Source: Chitinophagia bacterium (GTDB taxonomy: Bacteria > Bacteroidota > Bacteroidia > Chitinophagales > Chitinophagaceae). Taken from it: DNA of 17,250 nucleotides. How positions within the stretch are numbered: the stretch's first letter is position 1; each line of letters starts with the position of its first letter. Of this stretch, positions 7,996 through 16,421 are shown piece by piece. Below the pieces are notes generated by a model. The model was not told the origin of the DNA. It did no database searches and saw only the letters and a list, made by a program, of their open reading frames with translations. Position numbers and translations under genes: made by a program. The stretch spans positions 1-17,250 of the forward strand of contig RGVM01000007.1 of NCBI GenBank assembly GCA_010027295.1, read 5' to 3'.

Positions 7996-9584
7996 ATGAG
8001 AACGATACAGAAGCTCACCTTTCAACTCGTCGCAGCCGCCGGCATCCTGGGCATGTCGGCCTGCAGCAAGCTCGATCCGAAGCTGGGCGCCCCGAACCAG
8101 ATAGCTCCCACGACCTCGGGCGGAGCCCCCACGCCGCCCTCCCTGGCGGCCGTGTATGAGCAGCTCAACAGCATGTCCGGCAACCAGGGCAACTGGTTCG
8201 CCATGCAGGAGCACACCACCGATATCATCATGGGCCCCACCCGCGGTACCGACTGGGATGACCTCGGCACCTGGCGCAGGCTGCACCTCCACACCTGGGA
8301 CGGAGACCACAACCAGGTCCGCGACACCTGGAACGGCCTGAACGGAGCCCTCTTCCAGACGACCCTGATCGCCGAGACCGCCACAGGCGCCACTAAGGCC
8401 CAGGGCCAGTTCCTCCGCGCCTTCTTCCGCTACATCACCTGCGACCTCTACGGTCAGGTGCAGACCCGTCCGGCTACGGCGCCCGCCAAGGAGATCCCTG
8501 CCGTGCTCACCCGTACCGAGGCCATCGATGCCATCATCAAGGAACTCGAGGAGTGCGCCCCCAACCTGCCGGTCTACAACATCACCAACCGTCGTCAGGC
8601 CACCCGCGAGGCCGCATGGGCACTGCTCGCCAAGTGCTACCTGAACCGTGCCGTCTACAAGCAGGACCCCACCAAGCCCGCCGGTCCCTACACCTTCCAG
8701 AAGGCTGACATGGACAAGGTGATCCAGTACGCCAACCAGATCGCCACCAACCCCCTGCTCCAGGTAGACACCTACTACTGGGACAACTTCACCTGGGACA
8801 ACGGCAGCAAGTCCTCCGAGAACATCTTCGTCCGCCACAACGGCGGTGACGCCGTCGCCGGCAACGGCACCGGCCTCCGCTGGACCTGGTCCATGGGCAC
8901 ACACTACAACCAGGTGCCCGACGGATGGAACGGTTTCGTAGCCCTCTCCCAGTTCTATGACAGCTTCGAGACTCCATCGCCACTTCCACCTACAGCCGCA
9001 GGGTGGGTGCCACCGCCGGCATGATGGTCGGTCAGGTCTATGCACCCCTGCCCCCTGCCGGCTCAGGCCGCACGGGCCAGATCGGCGACCCCGTCGGTGC
9101 CGTCCGTGACCGCTCCGGCAACCCGCTGGTCTTCTCCCGCCGCGCCTCCCTCACCTTCAACAACGAGGCTACCGGTATCCGCTTCAATAAGTATCCCATG
9201 AATCCGGCCAGCATGAACGACGGCGCCTGGGGTACGGAGAACGAGTTCCCCTTCCTCCGCTTCTCTGATGTCCGCCTGATGAAGGCCGAAGCCATCCTCC
9301 GCGGGGGTACCGACGCCGAGACGCCCCTCGCCATCGTCAACGGGATCCGTGCCCGCCGCCGCGTAGGCAACCTCGCCTCCGTGACGCTGACGAACCTCCT
9401 GGCAGAGCGCGGTCGTGAACTCTACCTGGAAGGCCACAGGCGCACCGACCTGATCCGTTTCGGTCAGTTCACCGCACCTGTCGAGGAGCGCCCCTCCGCC
9501 TCCTCCGACGCCAAGGTCGTGTTCCCCATCCCGACCGTCTCCCTCTCTTCGAACCCGAACCTGAAGCAGAACTTCGGTTACTGA
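7996..9584 (+). pseudogene. SusD/RagB-family surface lipoprotein gene, interrupted by a frameshift
   Basis: SusD proteins are surface lipoproteins that cap the SusC barrel and bind substrate. The first part starts at 7996 (MRTIQKLTFQ; an alternative ATG is at 7972). It has a lipoprotein signal ending MSAC at Cys20 and the SusD-like TPR region, and runs to FYDSFE at 8970. The same frame then gives an unrelated proline-rich tail and stops at 9024. The rest of the protein continues in the frame one base back: from about 8970 (DSIATSTYSRRVGATAG) to the stop at 9584. It contains the typical C-terminal SusD features FLRFSDVRLMKAEAILRGG and LLAERGRELYLEGHRRTDLIRFG, ending NLKQNFGY. Joined, the two parts make a normal-length SusD of about 530 residues. 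Everything outside the junction is intact, so the break is either a recent mutation, an assembly error or, less likely, programmed frameshifting. The gene follows susC by 27 bp and is closed by a terminator. Confidence 0.88.
8961..9021 (+). other. Frameshift junction inside susD
   Basis: The upstream frame is open to a stop at 9022-9024. The downstream frame is closed by TGA at 8958-8960, so the crossover must lie in this interval. The protein pattern puts it just after FYDSFE (8970). No long homopolymer and no classic -1 slippery heptamer is seen here. Confidence 0.85.
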
Positions 9585-9608
9585 TAGCTTTCATATCGGT
9601 ACCCGGTC

Positions 9609-9644
9609 GACAGCCCCGCCACATCGTGCGGGGCTGTCCCTTTT
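9609..9644 (+). terminator. Rho-independent terminator after susCD
   Basis: A perfect 11-bp stem, GACAGCCCCGC (9609-9619) pairing with GCGGGGCTGTC (9628-9638), encloses an 8-nt loop and is followed by CCTTTT. It lies 24 bp after the susD stop and probably ends the susCD transcript. It separates that transcript from the following lipoprotein pair. Confidence 0.88.
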
Positions 9645-9683
9645 CCGGGGGAACAAATCCCACCGCCCGCTTGTTTCTACTCT

Positions 9684-9691
9684 TACCTTGC
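9684..9691 (+). promoter_or_regulatory. Weak promoter-like box before the first FG-GAP lipoprotein
   Basis: TACCTTGC resembles the -7 consensus TAnnTTTGC with one T missing. It lies only 3 nt before the ATG at 9695, which would make the transcript leaderless or nearly so. The terminator just upstream means some promoter should exist between 9645 and 9694, but no better candidate is seen. Confidence 0.25.
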
Positions 9692-9694
9692 ACC

Positions 9695-12600
9695 ATGCGG
9701 TCCTTCCCTCGTATCCACACCGTCCTTCTCCTGCTCGCATCCGCCTGCACACAGGCCCCCAAGGACACCCTCTTCACGCGGGTGGATGACTCGGGCATCG
9801 ATTTCGTCAATACCCTCACCGAGACCAAGGCTTTCAACGTCTTCAAGTACCGCAACTTCTACAACGGTGGCGGCGTCGCCACCGGCGACCTCGACAACGA
9901 CGGGCTGCCCGAGGTCTTCCTCACCGCCAACCAGGGCCCCAACAGGCTCTTCCACAACAAGGGCGGTTTCCGTTTCGAGGATGTCACGGAAAAGGCCGGC
10001 TTCCCCGCCGCCAAGCCACAGTGGAGCACCGGCGTAGTATTGGTCGATCTGAATGCCGACGGATGGCTCGACATATACGTATGCAACGCTGGCAACATGC
10101 TCGACAGAAGCCTCCGCCGCAACCAGCTGTTCATCAACAACCACGACCTCACATTCACCGAGCGGGCCGCCGAGTATGGCCTCGACAACGACGGCTACAC
10201 GACCCACGCCTCCTTCTTCGACTACGACATGGACGGCGACCTCGACTGCTTCCTCGTCAACAACAGCCCAATTCCCGTCAACACACTCAACTACGCCAAC
10301 ATGCGGGCCATCCCCGACAGCGCGTCCGACTACCCGGACATGCTCAAGGGCGGAGGTGATCACCTCCTCCGCAACGACGGCGGCCGGTTCCGGGAGGTCA
10401 ATGGCGAGGCCGGCATCTATGGCTCCATCATCAGCTTCGGACTGGGCGTCACCGTCGGCGATGTCAATGCCGACGGATGGCCCGACATATACGTCTCCAA
10501 CGACTTCTTCGAGAAGGACTACCTGTATGTCAACCAGCGCGACGGCACCTTCCGCGACGAGCTCGAGCAGCGCATGCAGCACATCAGCTTCTCTTCGATG
10601 GGCGCTGACATACAGGACATCAACAACGACGGCCATCCCGACATCTTCACCACCGACATGCTGCCGGGTGACGACTACCGCCTCAAGACCAACACGACCT
10701 TCGAAGGCTACGAGGTCTTCGACCTCAAGCGCCGCTCCGGCTTCTACAACCAGTACACGCAGAACGCCTTACAGGTCAACGACGGCGAAGGAAGATTCCT
10801 CGAGACGGCCTTCTTCAGCGGCGTCGCAGCGAGCGACTGGAGCTGGGGGGCCCTCATGTTCGACGCCGACAACGACGCGCTGACGGATATCCTCGTCTGC
10901 AACGGCATCTACCGCGACGTGACGGACCAGGACTTCATCGACTTCTTTGCCAACGACGTCGTCAGGCAGATGGCGGCCGATGGCGTCAAGCAGGACATCG
11001 CGGCCGTCATCGACCGAATGCCCTCCGTCCCCGTTCCCAACAAGGCCTTCCGCAACAACGGAGGCCTCCGCTTCACCGACGCGGGCCGTTCCTGGGGTTT
11101 CGATGAACCCTCCTTCTCCAACGGGGCCGCCTATGCGGACCTTGACAACGACGGCGACCTCGACCTCGTCATCAACAACGTCAACCAGCCCGCCTCCGTC
11201 TACCGCAACCGCTCCGAAGAAAGGAGGGGGAACCGTTCCCTCTCCGTCACCCTCGCCTACCAGGGGGCAAACCCCTTTGCGATAGGAAGCCGCATCCGGG
11301 TTTTCACGGGCGATCAAGTCATCTCCCGCGACATCATGCCCAGCCGGGGCTTCCAGTCCTCCGTCGAATACCGCCAGGTGATCGGACTCGGAGGGCGCAC
11401 GCCCGACTCCTTGCAGGTCGTTTGGCCCGACCGTCAGGTGACCACCCTGATCCAGCCCGCCGTCGGACAACCCCTCCGCATCGAAAGGGCCAAACTCGGC
11501 GCCAGGCCACTACCAGGTCCTTCCGCCAACATCGGCATGACCTGGCTCGAGACCGTCCCGACGAACCTGGAGAAGCACGTCGAGGACGGGCATGTCGACT
11601 TCTTCGAGGAGCGCAACATCCCCTTCATGCTGTCGCGCCAGGGACCGGCGGCGGCCACAGGAGACGTCGACAACGATGGCCAGGAAGACCTGTTCATCGG
11701 CGGAACGAAGGGGCATGCCGGCCGTCTCTACCTGCAGAAGTCAGGCCGTTTCAAACCCGTGGAATCGCCCGACATCGCCAGGTTCTCCTTCGCCGACGTC
11801 ACCTCCGCCTTCTTCTTCGACTGCGACGCGGACGGCGACCTCGACCTCTTCACCGGCGGCGGCGGCAACTTCGCGCCCGCTACCTCCGACGAATACCAGA
11901 ACCACCTCTTCCTCAATGACGGCAAGGGTCGTTTCACCCTGCGCTCCGGCACCTTCCCCGTCAGCAACAGCAATTGCGGAACGGCCATCCCTCTCGACTA
12001 CAATGCGGACGGCCTCCCCGACATCCTCATCGGCAGCCGCTCCAAACCCCAGGACTACGGATTATCCGGTCGCATCGTCCTCTTCCACAACGAAGGCGGC
12101 GGACGGTTCACGGACGTCACCGAGGCCGTAGCCCCCTTCCTCAAGGACTGGGGCATGATGACGACCGCCCAATGGCATGACCTCGACGGCGATGCCCGCC
12201 CGGAACTCTTCCTCGCAGGGGAATGGACATCGCCACGGTCCTATCGCTTCGACGGAAGGCAGTTCGTGGAGAGCGCCAACGGACTGGAGGGGAAGGCGGG
12301 ATGGTGGCAGCACTCGACCACCTGCGACATCGACAGGGACGGCGACACCGACATCCTGCTCGGCAACCTCGGAGAGAACTTCTACCTGCAACCCGACAGC
12401 CTTCACCCCGTGAAACTCTGGATCCACGACTTCGACGGGAATGGCAAGGCCGACAAGATCCTCAGCCGGACCGTAAAGGGAAGGGATGTGCCCGTGTTCA
12501 TGAAGAAGGACATGGTCGAACAGATACCCTCGCTCAAGAAATCCAGCCTGCGCAACCAGGAGTATGCCGACAAGTCGATCGAGGACCTCTTCGGCGACGA

Positions 12601-13039
12601 GGCCGAGAAGGCCACGGTGCTCACCGTGCGAACCTCATCCTCCGCCATCGCCCTCAACGATGGCAAGGGTAGGTTCCTCCTCCGACCGCTGCCCCCCACC
12701 CTGCAGTTGTCCTCCATCCAGGCCATGCTCACCGACGATTTTGACGGCGACGGTTCACCCGACCTGCTCGCGGCCGGCAACTTCTTCGACCTGCTGCCGC
12801 AGTTCTGCCGCATCGACGCCTCCTACGGCGCGCTCTGCCTCAACGATGGCAGGGGCAGGCTCACACAGGTGCCGGCAAAGGCTTCCGGACTGTCCATCCA
12901 GGGGCAGGTACGGACCATCCGACGCATCCGCCACCGCGGGAGGACAGCCTACCTTTTCCTGCAAAACGATGACCTGCCGGTACTGGTACAGCCCACTGTA
13001 AAAACGGGCATCCGAAAGACACCGTCCGGAAACCCCTGA
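9695..13039 (+). CDS. FG-GAP/VCBS-repeat lipoprotein with ASPIC/UnbV domain (CRTAC1-like), paralog 1
   Basis: This 1,114-residue predicted lipoprotein has signal MRSFPRIHTVLLLLASAC, with lipid-accepting Cys18. Two beta-propeller-like arrays of FG-GAP/VCBS repeats flank a central ASPIC/UnbV domain. The first array covers about residues 60-505, with calcium-loop motifs such as GDLDNDGLPE, VDLNADGWLD, FDYDMDGDLD, GDVNADGWPD, QDINNDGHPD and ADLDNDGDLD. The ASPIC domain is about 515-596 (AIGSRIRVFTGDQV, then LQVVWPDR). The second array covers about 650-1100 (GDVDNDGQED, CDADGDLD, CDIDRDGDTD, DDFDGDGSPD). About 14 Asp-rich loops suggest a Ca2+-stabilised extracellular scaffold or binding protein. 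Such proteins are common beside SusCD in Bacteroidota, but their role is not established to my knowledge. No catalytic motif is seen. The start at 9695 is set by the lipoprotein signal; an earlier in-frame start at 9626 lies in the terminator. It forms an operon with the next gene. Confidence 0.9.
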   Translation: MRSFPRIHTVLLLLASACTQAPKDTLFTRVDDSGIDFVNTLTETKAFNVFKYRNFYNGGGVATGDLDNDGLPEVFLTANQGPNRLFHNKGGFRFEDVTEKAGFPAAKPQWSTGVVLVDLNADGWLDIYVCNAGNMLDRSLRRNQLFINNHDLTFTERAAEYGLDNDGYTTHASFFDYDMDGDLDCFLVNNSPIPVNTLNYANMRAIPDSASDYPDMLKGGGDHLLRNDGGRFREVNGEAGIYGSIISFGLGVTVGDVNADGWPDIYVSNDFFEKDYLYVNQRDGTFRDELEQRMQHISFSSMGADIQDINNDGHPDIFTTDMLPGDDYRLKTNTTFEGYEVFDLKRRSGFYNQYTQNALQVNDGEGRFLETAFFSGVAASDWSWGALMFDADNDALTDILVCNGIYRDVTDQDFIDFFANDVVRQMAADGVKQDIAAVIDRMPSVPVPNKAFRNNGGLRFTDAGRSWGFDEPSFSNGAAYADLDNDGDLDLVINNVNQPASVYRNRSEERRGNRSLSVTLAYQGANPFAIGSRIRVFTGDQVISRDIMPSRGFQSSVEYRQVIGLGGRTPDSLQVVWPDRQVTTLIQPAVGQPLRIERAKLGARPLPGPSANIGMTWLETVPTNLEKHVEDGHVDFFEERNIPFMLSRQGPAAATGDVDNDGQEDLFIGGTKGHAGRLYLQKSGRFKPVESPDIARFSFADVTSAFFFDCDADGDLDLFTGGGGNFAPATSDEYQNHLFLNDGKGRFTLRSGTFPVSNSNCGTAIPLDYNADGLPDILIGSRSKPQDYGLSGRIVLFHNEGGGRFTDVTEAVAPFLKDWGMMTTAQWHDLDGDARPELFLAGEWTSPRSYRFDGRQFVESANGLEGKAGWWQHSTTCDIDRDGDTDILLGNLGENFYLQPDSLHPVKLWIHDFDGNGKADKILSRTVKGRDVPVFMKKDMVEQIPSLKKSSLRNQEYADKSIEDLFGDEAEKATVLTVRTSSSAIALNDGKGRFLLRPLPPTLQLSSIQAMLTDDFDGDGSPDLLAAGNFFDLLPQFCRIDASYGALCLNDGRGRLTQVPAKASGLSIQGQVRTIRRIRHRGRTAYLFLQNDDLPVLVQPTVKTGIRKTPSGNP
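10472..10494 (+). repeat. 23-nt repeat copy 1, FG-GAP loop of paralog 1
   Basis: This stretch encodes DGWPDIYV and is identical over 23 nt to 13845-13867 in the second paralog. A third copy with one mismatch lies at 10058-10080 in this same gene. All three use the ATA codon for Ile, unusual in this GC-rich context. Confidence 0.8.
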
Positions 13040-13040
13040 C

Positions 13041-16000
13041 ATGCAACGGTCGGCATCCTCTGTCATACTCGCCCTTCTCGGGCTGCTACTCGCCTCCTGT
13101 GGCAAGGACGGGGCGGACGAAGCCCTCTTCACCGTGCTCGACCACGACCGGACGGGCCTCCACGCGGCCAACCGCATCACGCCTACGCCCGCCTTCAACC
13201 TCTTCTCCTACATGTACTTCTACAACGGCTCCGGACTCGGAGCCGGGGACATGGACCGCGACGGCCGCATCGACCTGTTCTTCGCCTCCAACCAGCTGGG
13301 CTGCCACCTCTACCTGAACCGCGGCGATATGCGCTTCGAGGATGTCTCGGCGGATGCCGGCATCCCTTCCGACAGCAGCTGGAACACCGGCGTCTCGGTC
13401 GTGGACATTAACAACGACGGCTGGCTCGACATCTACCTCTGCGCAGTCGGTAGGTTCAAGACGCTGCAGTCGAAGAACCGCCTCCTGGTCTGCACCGGAA
13501 CCGACGAGAAGGGCATCCCGCACTACGAGGACCGCGCCGCAGCATACGGACTCGACTTCTCCGGCTTCAGCACCCATGCCGCCTTCCTCGACCATGACGG
13601 CGACGGCGACCTCGACATGTTCCTCCTCAACCACTCCGTGAACCACGACGGGAACTACAAGCCCCGGCGGATTTTCGAAGGCACCTACGACTCCCTCGCC
13701 GGTCAGCGGCTCTATCGCAACGACACCGAGACACTGCCCGACGGCAGCCGGCGCACCCGTTTCCGCGACATCACCCGCGTGGCAGGCATCAACGGCAGCC
13801 GCATCGGCTATGGCCTGGGCGTGGCGGTGACCGACGTCGACATGGACGGATGGCCCGACATATACGTAGGCAACGACTTCCACGAAGACGACTACCTCTA
13901 CATCAACCAGCATGACGGCACTTTTCGCGAAGAGGGCCGCAAGCGTCTCCGGCATACCAGCCAGTTCAGCATGGGCGTCGACGCCGCCGACCTGAATGAC
14001 GACGGCTTTCCGGAGATCGTGTCGATGGACATGCTGCCCTACGACCCCGAGCTGCTCCGGAGGTCGCTCTCGGAAGACGATTACAACATCTACCTGCAGA
14101 AGATTTCCTACGGCTACACGCACCAGTACGCACGTAACAACCTACAGTACAACCGGGGCGACGGTAGTTTCAGCGAGGTCGGACAGTACGCGGGCATCCA
14201 TGCCACCGACTGGAGCTGGGCATCCCTGCTCATGGACTTCGACAACGACGGCCGGCGCGACCTCTTCGTCTCCAACGGCATCCCCAAGCGGATGAACGAC
14301 ATCGACTACATCAACTTCGTCTCGGGCGAGCAGATGCAGCGGAAACTGCAACAGAACAGCGTCCTCGACAAGGACATCGCCCTCATATCCCGCTTCCCGG
14401 AGATCAAGATTCCCAATCGTTTCTATCGGAATGCCGGCGATCTCAGATTCGACGATATGACGTCGGCCATATCCGGAAACCCCAACACCTTCTCCAACGG
14501 TTCTGTCTATGCCGACCTCGATGACGACGGCGACCTCGACGTCGTGGTCAACAACATCAACGACCCGGCCCTCGTCTACCGCAACAACACCTGCACGGGC
14601 GATGGCCGTAGGCGGTCCTCCACCCGCATCCGACTGCGCGGACCCGCTGGGAATACCGAGGCTGTCGGCGCCCGTGTCATCGTCTTCGCGGGACCGCGGA
14701 CGATCATCCAAGAGCATCAGCCCGTGCATGGCTTCCAGTCCTCGATGCTCGGCCCCCTGCACATCGGGCTGGAGGGTCTGACACCGGATTCCGCATGCGT
14801 CGTGTGGCCCGACAGGACCTTCCAGCGATTCGAGCTGATACGGGACACCCTGATGACCATCAGCCATCGCCCCGGCCTTCCCCTCTTCGACTTTGCCGCC
14901 CTCCGCGCCCGCCTGCTGCGGTCACAGCAATCCTGGTTCGAGGATGTCACGCCCGGCACGGCCCTTCGCATCCGGCACCGCGAGAACCGATTCAATGAGT
15001 TCGACCGGGAGCCACTGATCCCGCAGATGGTATCGGCGGAGGGTCCGGCCCTTGCCGTGGCCGACATCGACGGAGACGGCAGGGAGGACCTCTTCATCGG
15101 CGGCTCAAAGTCATTCCCCGCTTCGCTATGGCTGCAGCAGGGTGACGGGACCTTACGTGAGATGCCATCCCCCGCTGTGCATGCGGATTCGATGTGGGAG
15201 GCCGTGGATGCGGTCTGGGCTGATGTGGATGGCGACCGAGACCCCGACTTAGTCGTCGCCACCGGCGGCAACGAGTACTATGGTGACGACGAACACCTCA
15301 GTCCGCTCCTGTACCTAAACGATGGGAAGGGGCGGCTCACCCGAAAGCCAGACGCCTTCCCGGGAGTGCGTGCCACCCAGAGTCGCGTCGCCGTGAACGA
15401 CTACGACCGTGACGGTGACGTCGACCTTTTCATCGCGGGGCGTGCCGAGCCCTGGCAGTACGGGGTCTCTCCGCGCTCCTACCTCCTCCGCAACGACGGC
15501 ACCGGCCGCTTCACGGATGTCACGGCTGCGCTCTGTCCGGAGCTCGAGCATCCGGGCATGGTGACCGATGCGTGCTGGGCCGACATGGACGGGGACGGCC
15601 GATCCGACCTGGTGGTCTGTTCGGAATGGGGCGGAGTCGACGCCTTCCTCTCGAAGGGCGGGGCTCTCGTGCGGAAGCGCATCTCGCAGCGCAGGGGCTG
15701 GTGGCACGGGCTGGCCGTGGCCGATCTGGACGGGGACGGCGATGCCGACCTGATAGTTGGGAACTTCGGGCGCAACAGCCGACTCAAGGCCTCCGACAGG
15801 GAACCCGTGCGGCTCTATGTGAACGATTTCGACGACAATGGCCGTGTGGAGCAGGTCCTGACCTATCATGTCGGCGGGAAGGAGATTCCCTTTGCCAGCA
15901 AGGTGCTGCTGGAGAAGAGCCTTCCCGTGTTGAAGAAGCGGTTCCTGTATGCGGCCGACTTCGCCAGGGCCGACCTCTCCGATCTTTTCGGCAGCCGGAT

Positions 16001-16421
16001 ACTCGACGCCTCCCTTCAGCTCACCGCCACCGACTTCTCCAGTGTCATGCTCATAAACGAGGGGGGCATGCGGTTCCGTGCCACCGAGCTCCCCTTCGAG
16101 GCCCAGCTTGCTCCGGCCAGGTCGCTCACCGTCCTGCAGGCGGATGCCGACCCGCTGCCCGACGTGATGGTCTGGGGCAACTTCCATGAAGCCAACGTGG
16201 AGATAGGACGTCAGGATGCCCTCAAGGGGGTACTACTGCACAATCCGGGGCGGAAGGGTGGGCGGGCTGAAGTGCTGTCCGGCTGCGGCATCGATGGCCA
16301 GGTGGCTTCGGTGAGACCCATCCGTATCGCCGGGGCGGCGTCGTATGCGGTCGCGCTCAACGATGACAGTCTGCGTGTCATCCGTCCGATTCCTAGAACA
16401 CGGGATGGTAGACGCGGGTGA
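13041..16421 (+). CDS. FG-GAP/VCBS-repeat lipoprotein with ASPIC/UnbV domain (CRTAC1-like), paralog 2
   Basis: This 1,126-residue predicted lipoprotein has signal MQRSASSVILALLGLLLASC (Cys20), followed by GKDGADEA. The acidic residues after Cys recall surface-export signals of Bacteroidota lipoproteins. It has the same plan as the preceding gene. The first FG-GAP array is at about residues 65-510 (GDMDRDGRID, VDINNDGWLD, LDHDGDGDLD, TDVDMDGWPD, ADLDDDGDLD). The ASPIC/UnbV domain is at about 530-612 (AVGARVIVFAGPRTI, then ACVVWPDR). The second array covers about 670-1045 (ADIDGDGRED, NDYDRDGDVD, ADMDGDGRSD, ADLDGDGDAD), and the last repeat is degenerate (ADADPLPD). It aligns with paralog 1 from end to end, for example FNLFSYMYFYNG against FNVFKYRNFYNG, so it arose by tandem duplication but has diverged widely. 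It starts 1 bp after the previous stop, which suggests translational coupling. Its 3' end overlaps the convergent gene by 29 bp. Confidence 0.9.
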   Translation: MQRSASSVILALLGLLLASCGKDGADEALFTVLDHDRTGLHAANRITPTPAFNLFSYMYFYNGSGLGAGDMDRDGRIDLFFASNQLGCHLYLNRGDMRFEDVSADAGIPSDSSWNTGVSVVDINNDGWLDIYLCAVGRFKTLQSKNRLLVCTGTDEKGIPHYEDRAAAYGLDFSGFSTHAAFLDHDGDGDLDMFLLNHSVNHDGNYKPRRIFEGTYDSLAGQRLYRNDTETLPDGSRRTRFRDITRVAGINGSRIGYGLGVAVTDVDMDGWPDIYVGNDFHEDDYLYINQHDGTFREEGRKRLRHTSQFSMGVDAADLNDDGFPEIVSMDMLPYDPELLRRSLSEDDYNIYLQKISYGYTHQYARNNLQYNRGDGSFSEVGQYAGIHATDWSWASLLMDFDNDGRRDLFVSNGIPKRMNDIDYINFVSGEQMQRKLQQNSVLDKDIALISRFPEIKIPNRFYRNAGDLRFDDMTSAISGNPNTFSNGSVYADLDDDGDLDVVVNNINDPALVYRNNTCTGDGRRRSSTRIRLRGPAGNTEAVGARVIVFAGPRTIIQEHQPVHGFQSSMLGPLHIGLEGLTPDSACVVWPDRTFQRFELIRDTLMTISHRPGLPLFDFAALRARLLRSQQSWFEDVTPGTALRIRHRENRFNEFDREPLIPQMVSAEGPALAVADIDGDGREDLFIGGSKSFPASLWLQQGDGTLREMPSPAVHADSMWEAVDAVWADVDGDRDPDLVVATGGNEYYGDDEHLSPLLYLNDGKGRLTRKPDAFPGVRATQSRVAVNDYDRDGDVDLFIAGRAEPWQYGVSPRSYLLRNDGTGRFTDVTAALCPELEHPGMVTDACWADMDGDGRSDLVVCSEWGGVDAFLSKGGALVRKRISQRRGWWHGLAVADLDGDGDADLIVGNFGRNSRLKASDREPVRLYVNDFDDNGRVEQVLTYHVGGKEIPFASKVLLEKSLPVLKKRFLYAADFARADLSDLFGSRILDASLQLTATDFSSVMLINEGGMRFRATELPFEAQLAPARSLTVLQADADPLPDVMVWGNFHEANVEIGRQDALKGVLLHNPGRKGGRAEVLSGCGIDGQVASVRPIRIAGAASYAVALNDDSLRVIRPIPRTRDGRRG
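13845..13867 (+). repeat. 23-nt repeat copy 2, FG-GAP loop of paralog 2
   Basis: This stretch is identical over 23 nt to 10472-10494 and encodes the same DGWPDIYV loop, including the ATA codon. The flanking DNA is clearly similar (NDF, then DDYLYINQHDGTF here against KDYLYVNQRDGTF there) but not identical. Confidence 0.8.

Noticed and set aside
8961..9021. Programmed -1 ribosomal frameshifting site
   Set aside because: No XXXYYYZ slippery heptamer is seen and SusD genes are not known to need recoding, so mutation or sequence error is favoured.
4885..9045. A very long minus-strand open frame (1,386 codons) opposite susC and susD
   Set aside because: It is aligned codon-for-codon with susC, has a low-complexity Val/Gly/Ala/Asp-rich composition, no domain and no promoter. 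It is explained by the absence of TTA, CTA and TCA codons on the sense strand.
9003..9584. The C-terminal susD frame as an independent gene starting with GTG
   Set aside because: It begins in the middle of SusD sequence, lacks a signal peptide, and typical SusD sequence continues upstream of the GTG in the same frame. It is the second half of a frameshifted gene.
9695..16421. Periodic Asp-rich repeats as a tandem DNA repeat or CRISPR-like array
   Set aside because: The repetition is at protein level (FG-GAP calcium loops), with irregular spacing and varied codons.
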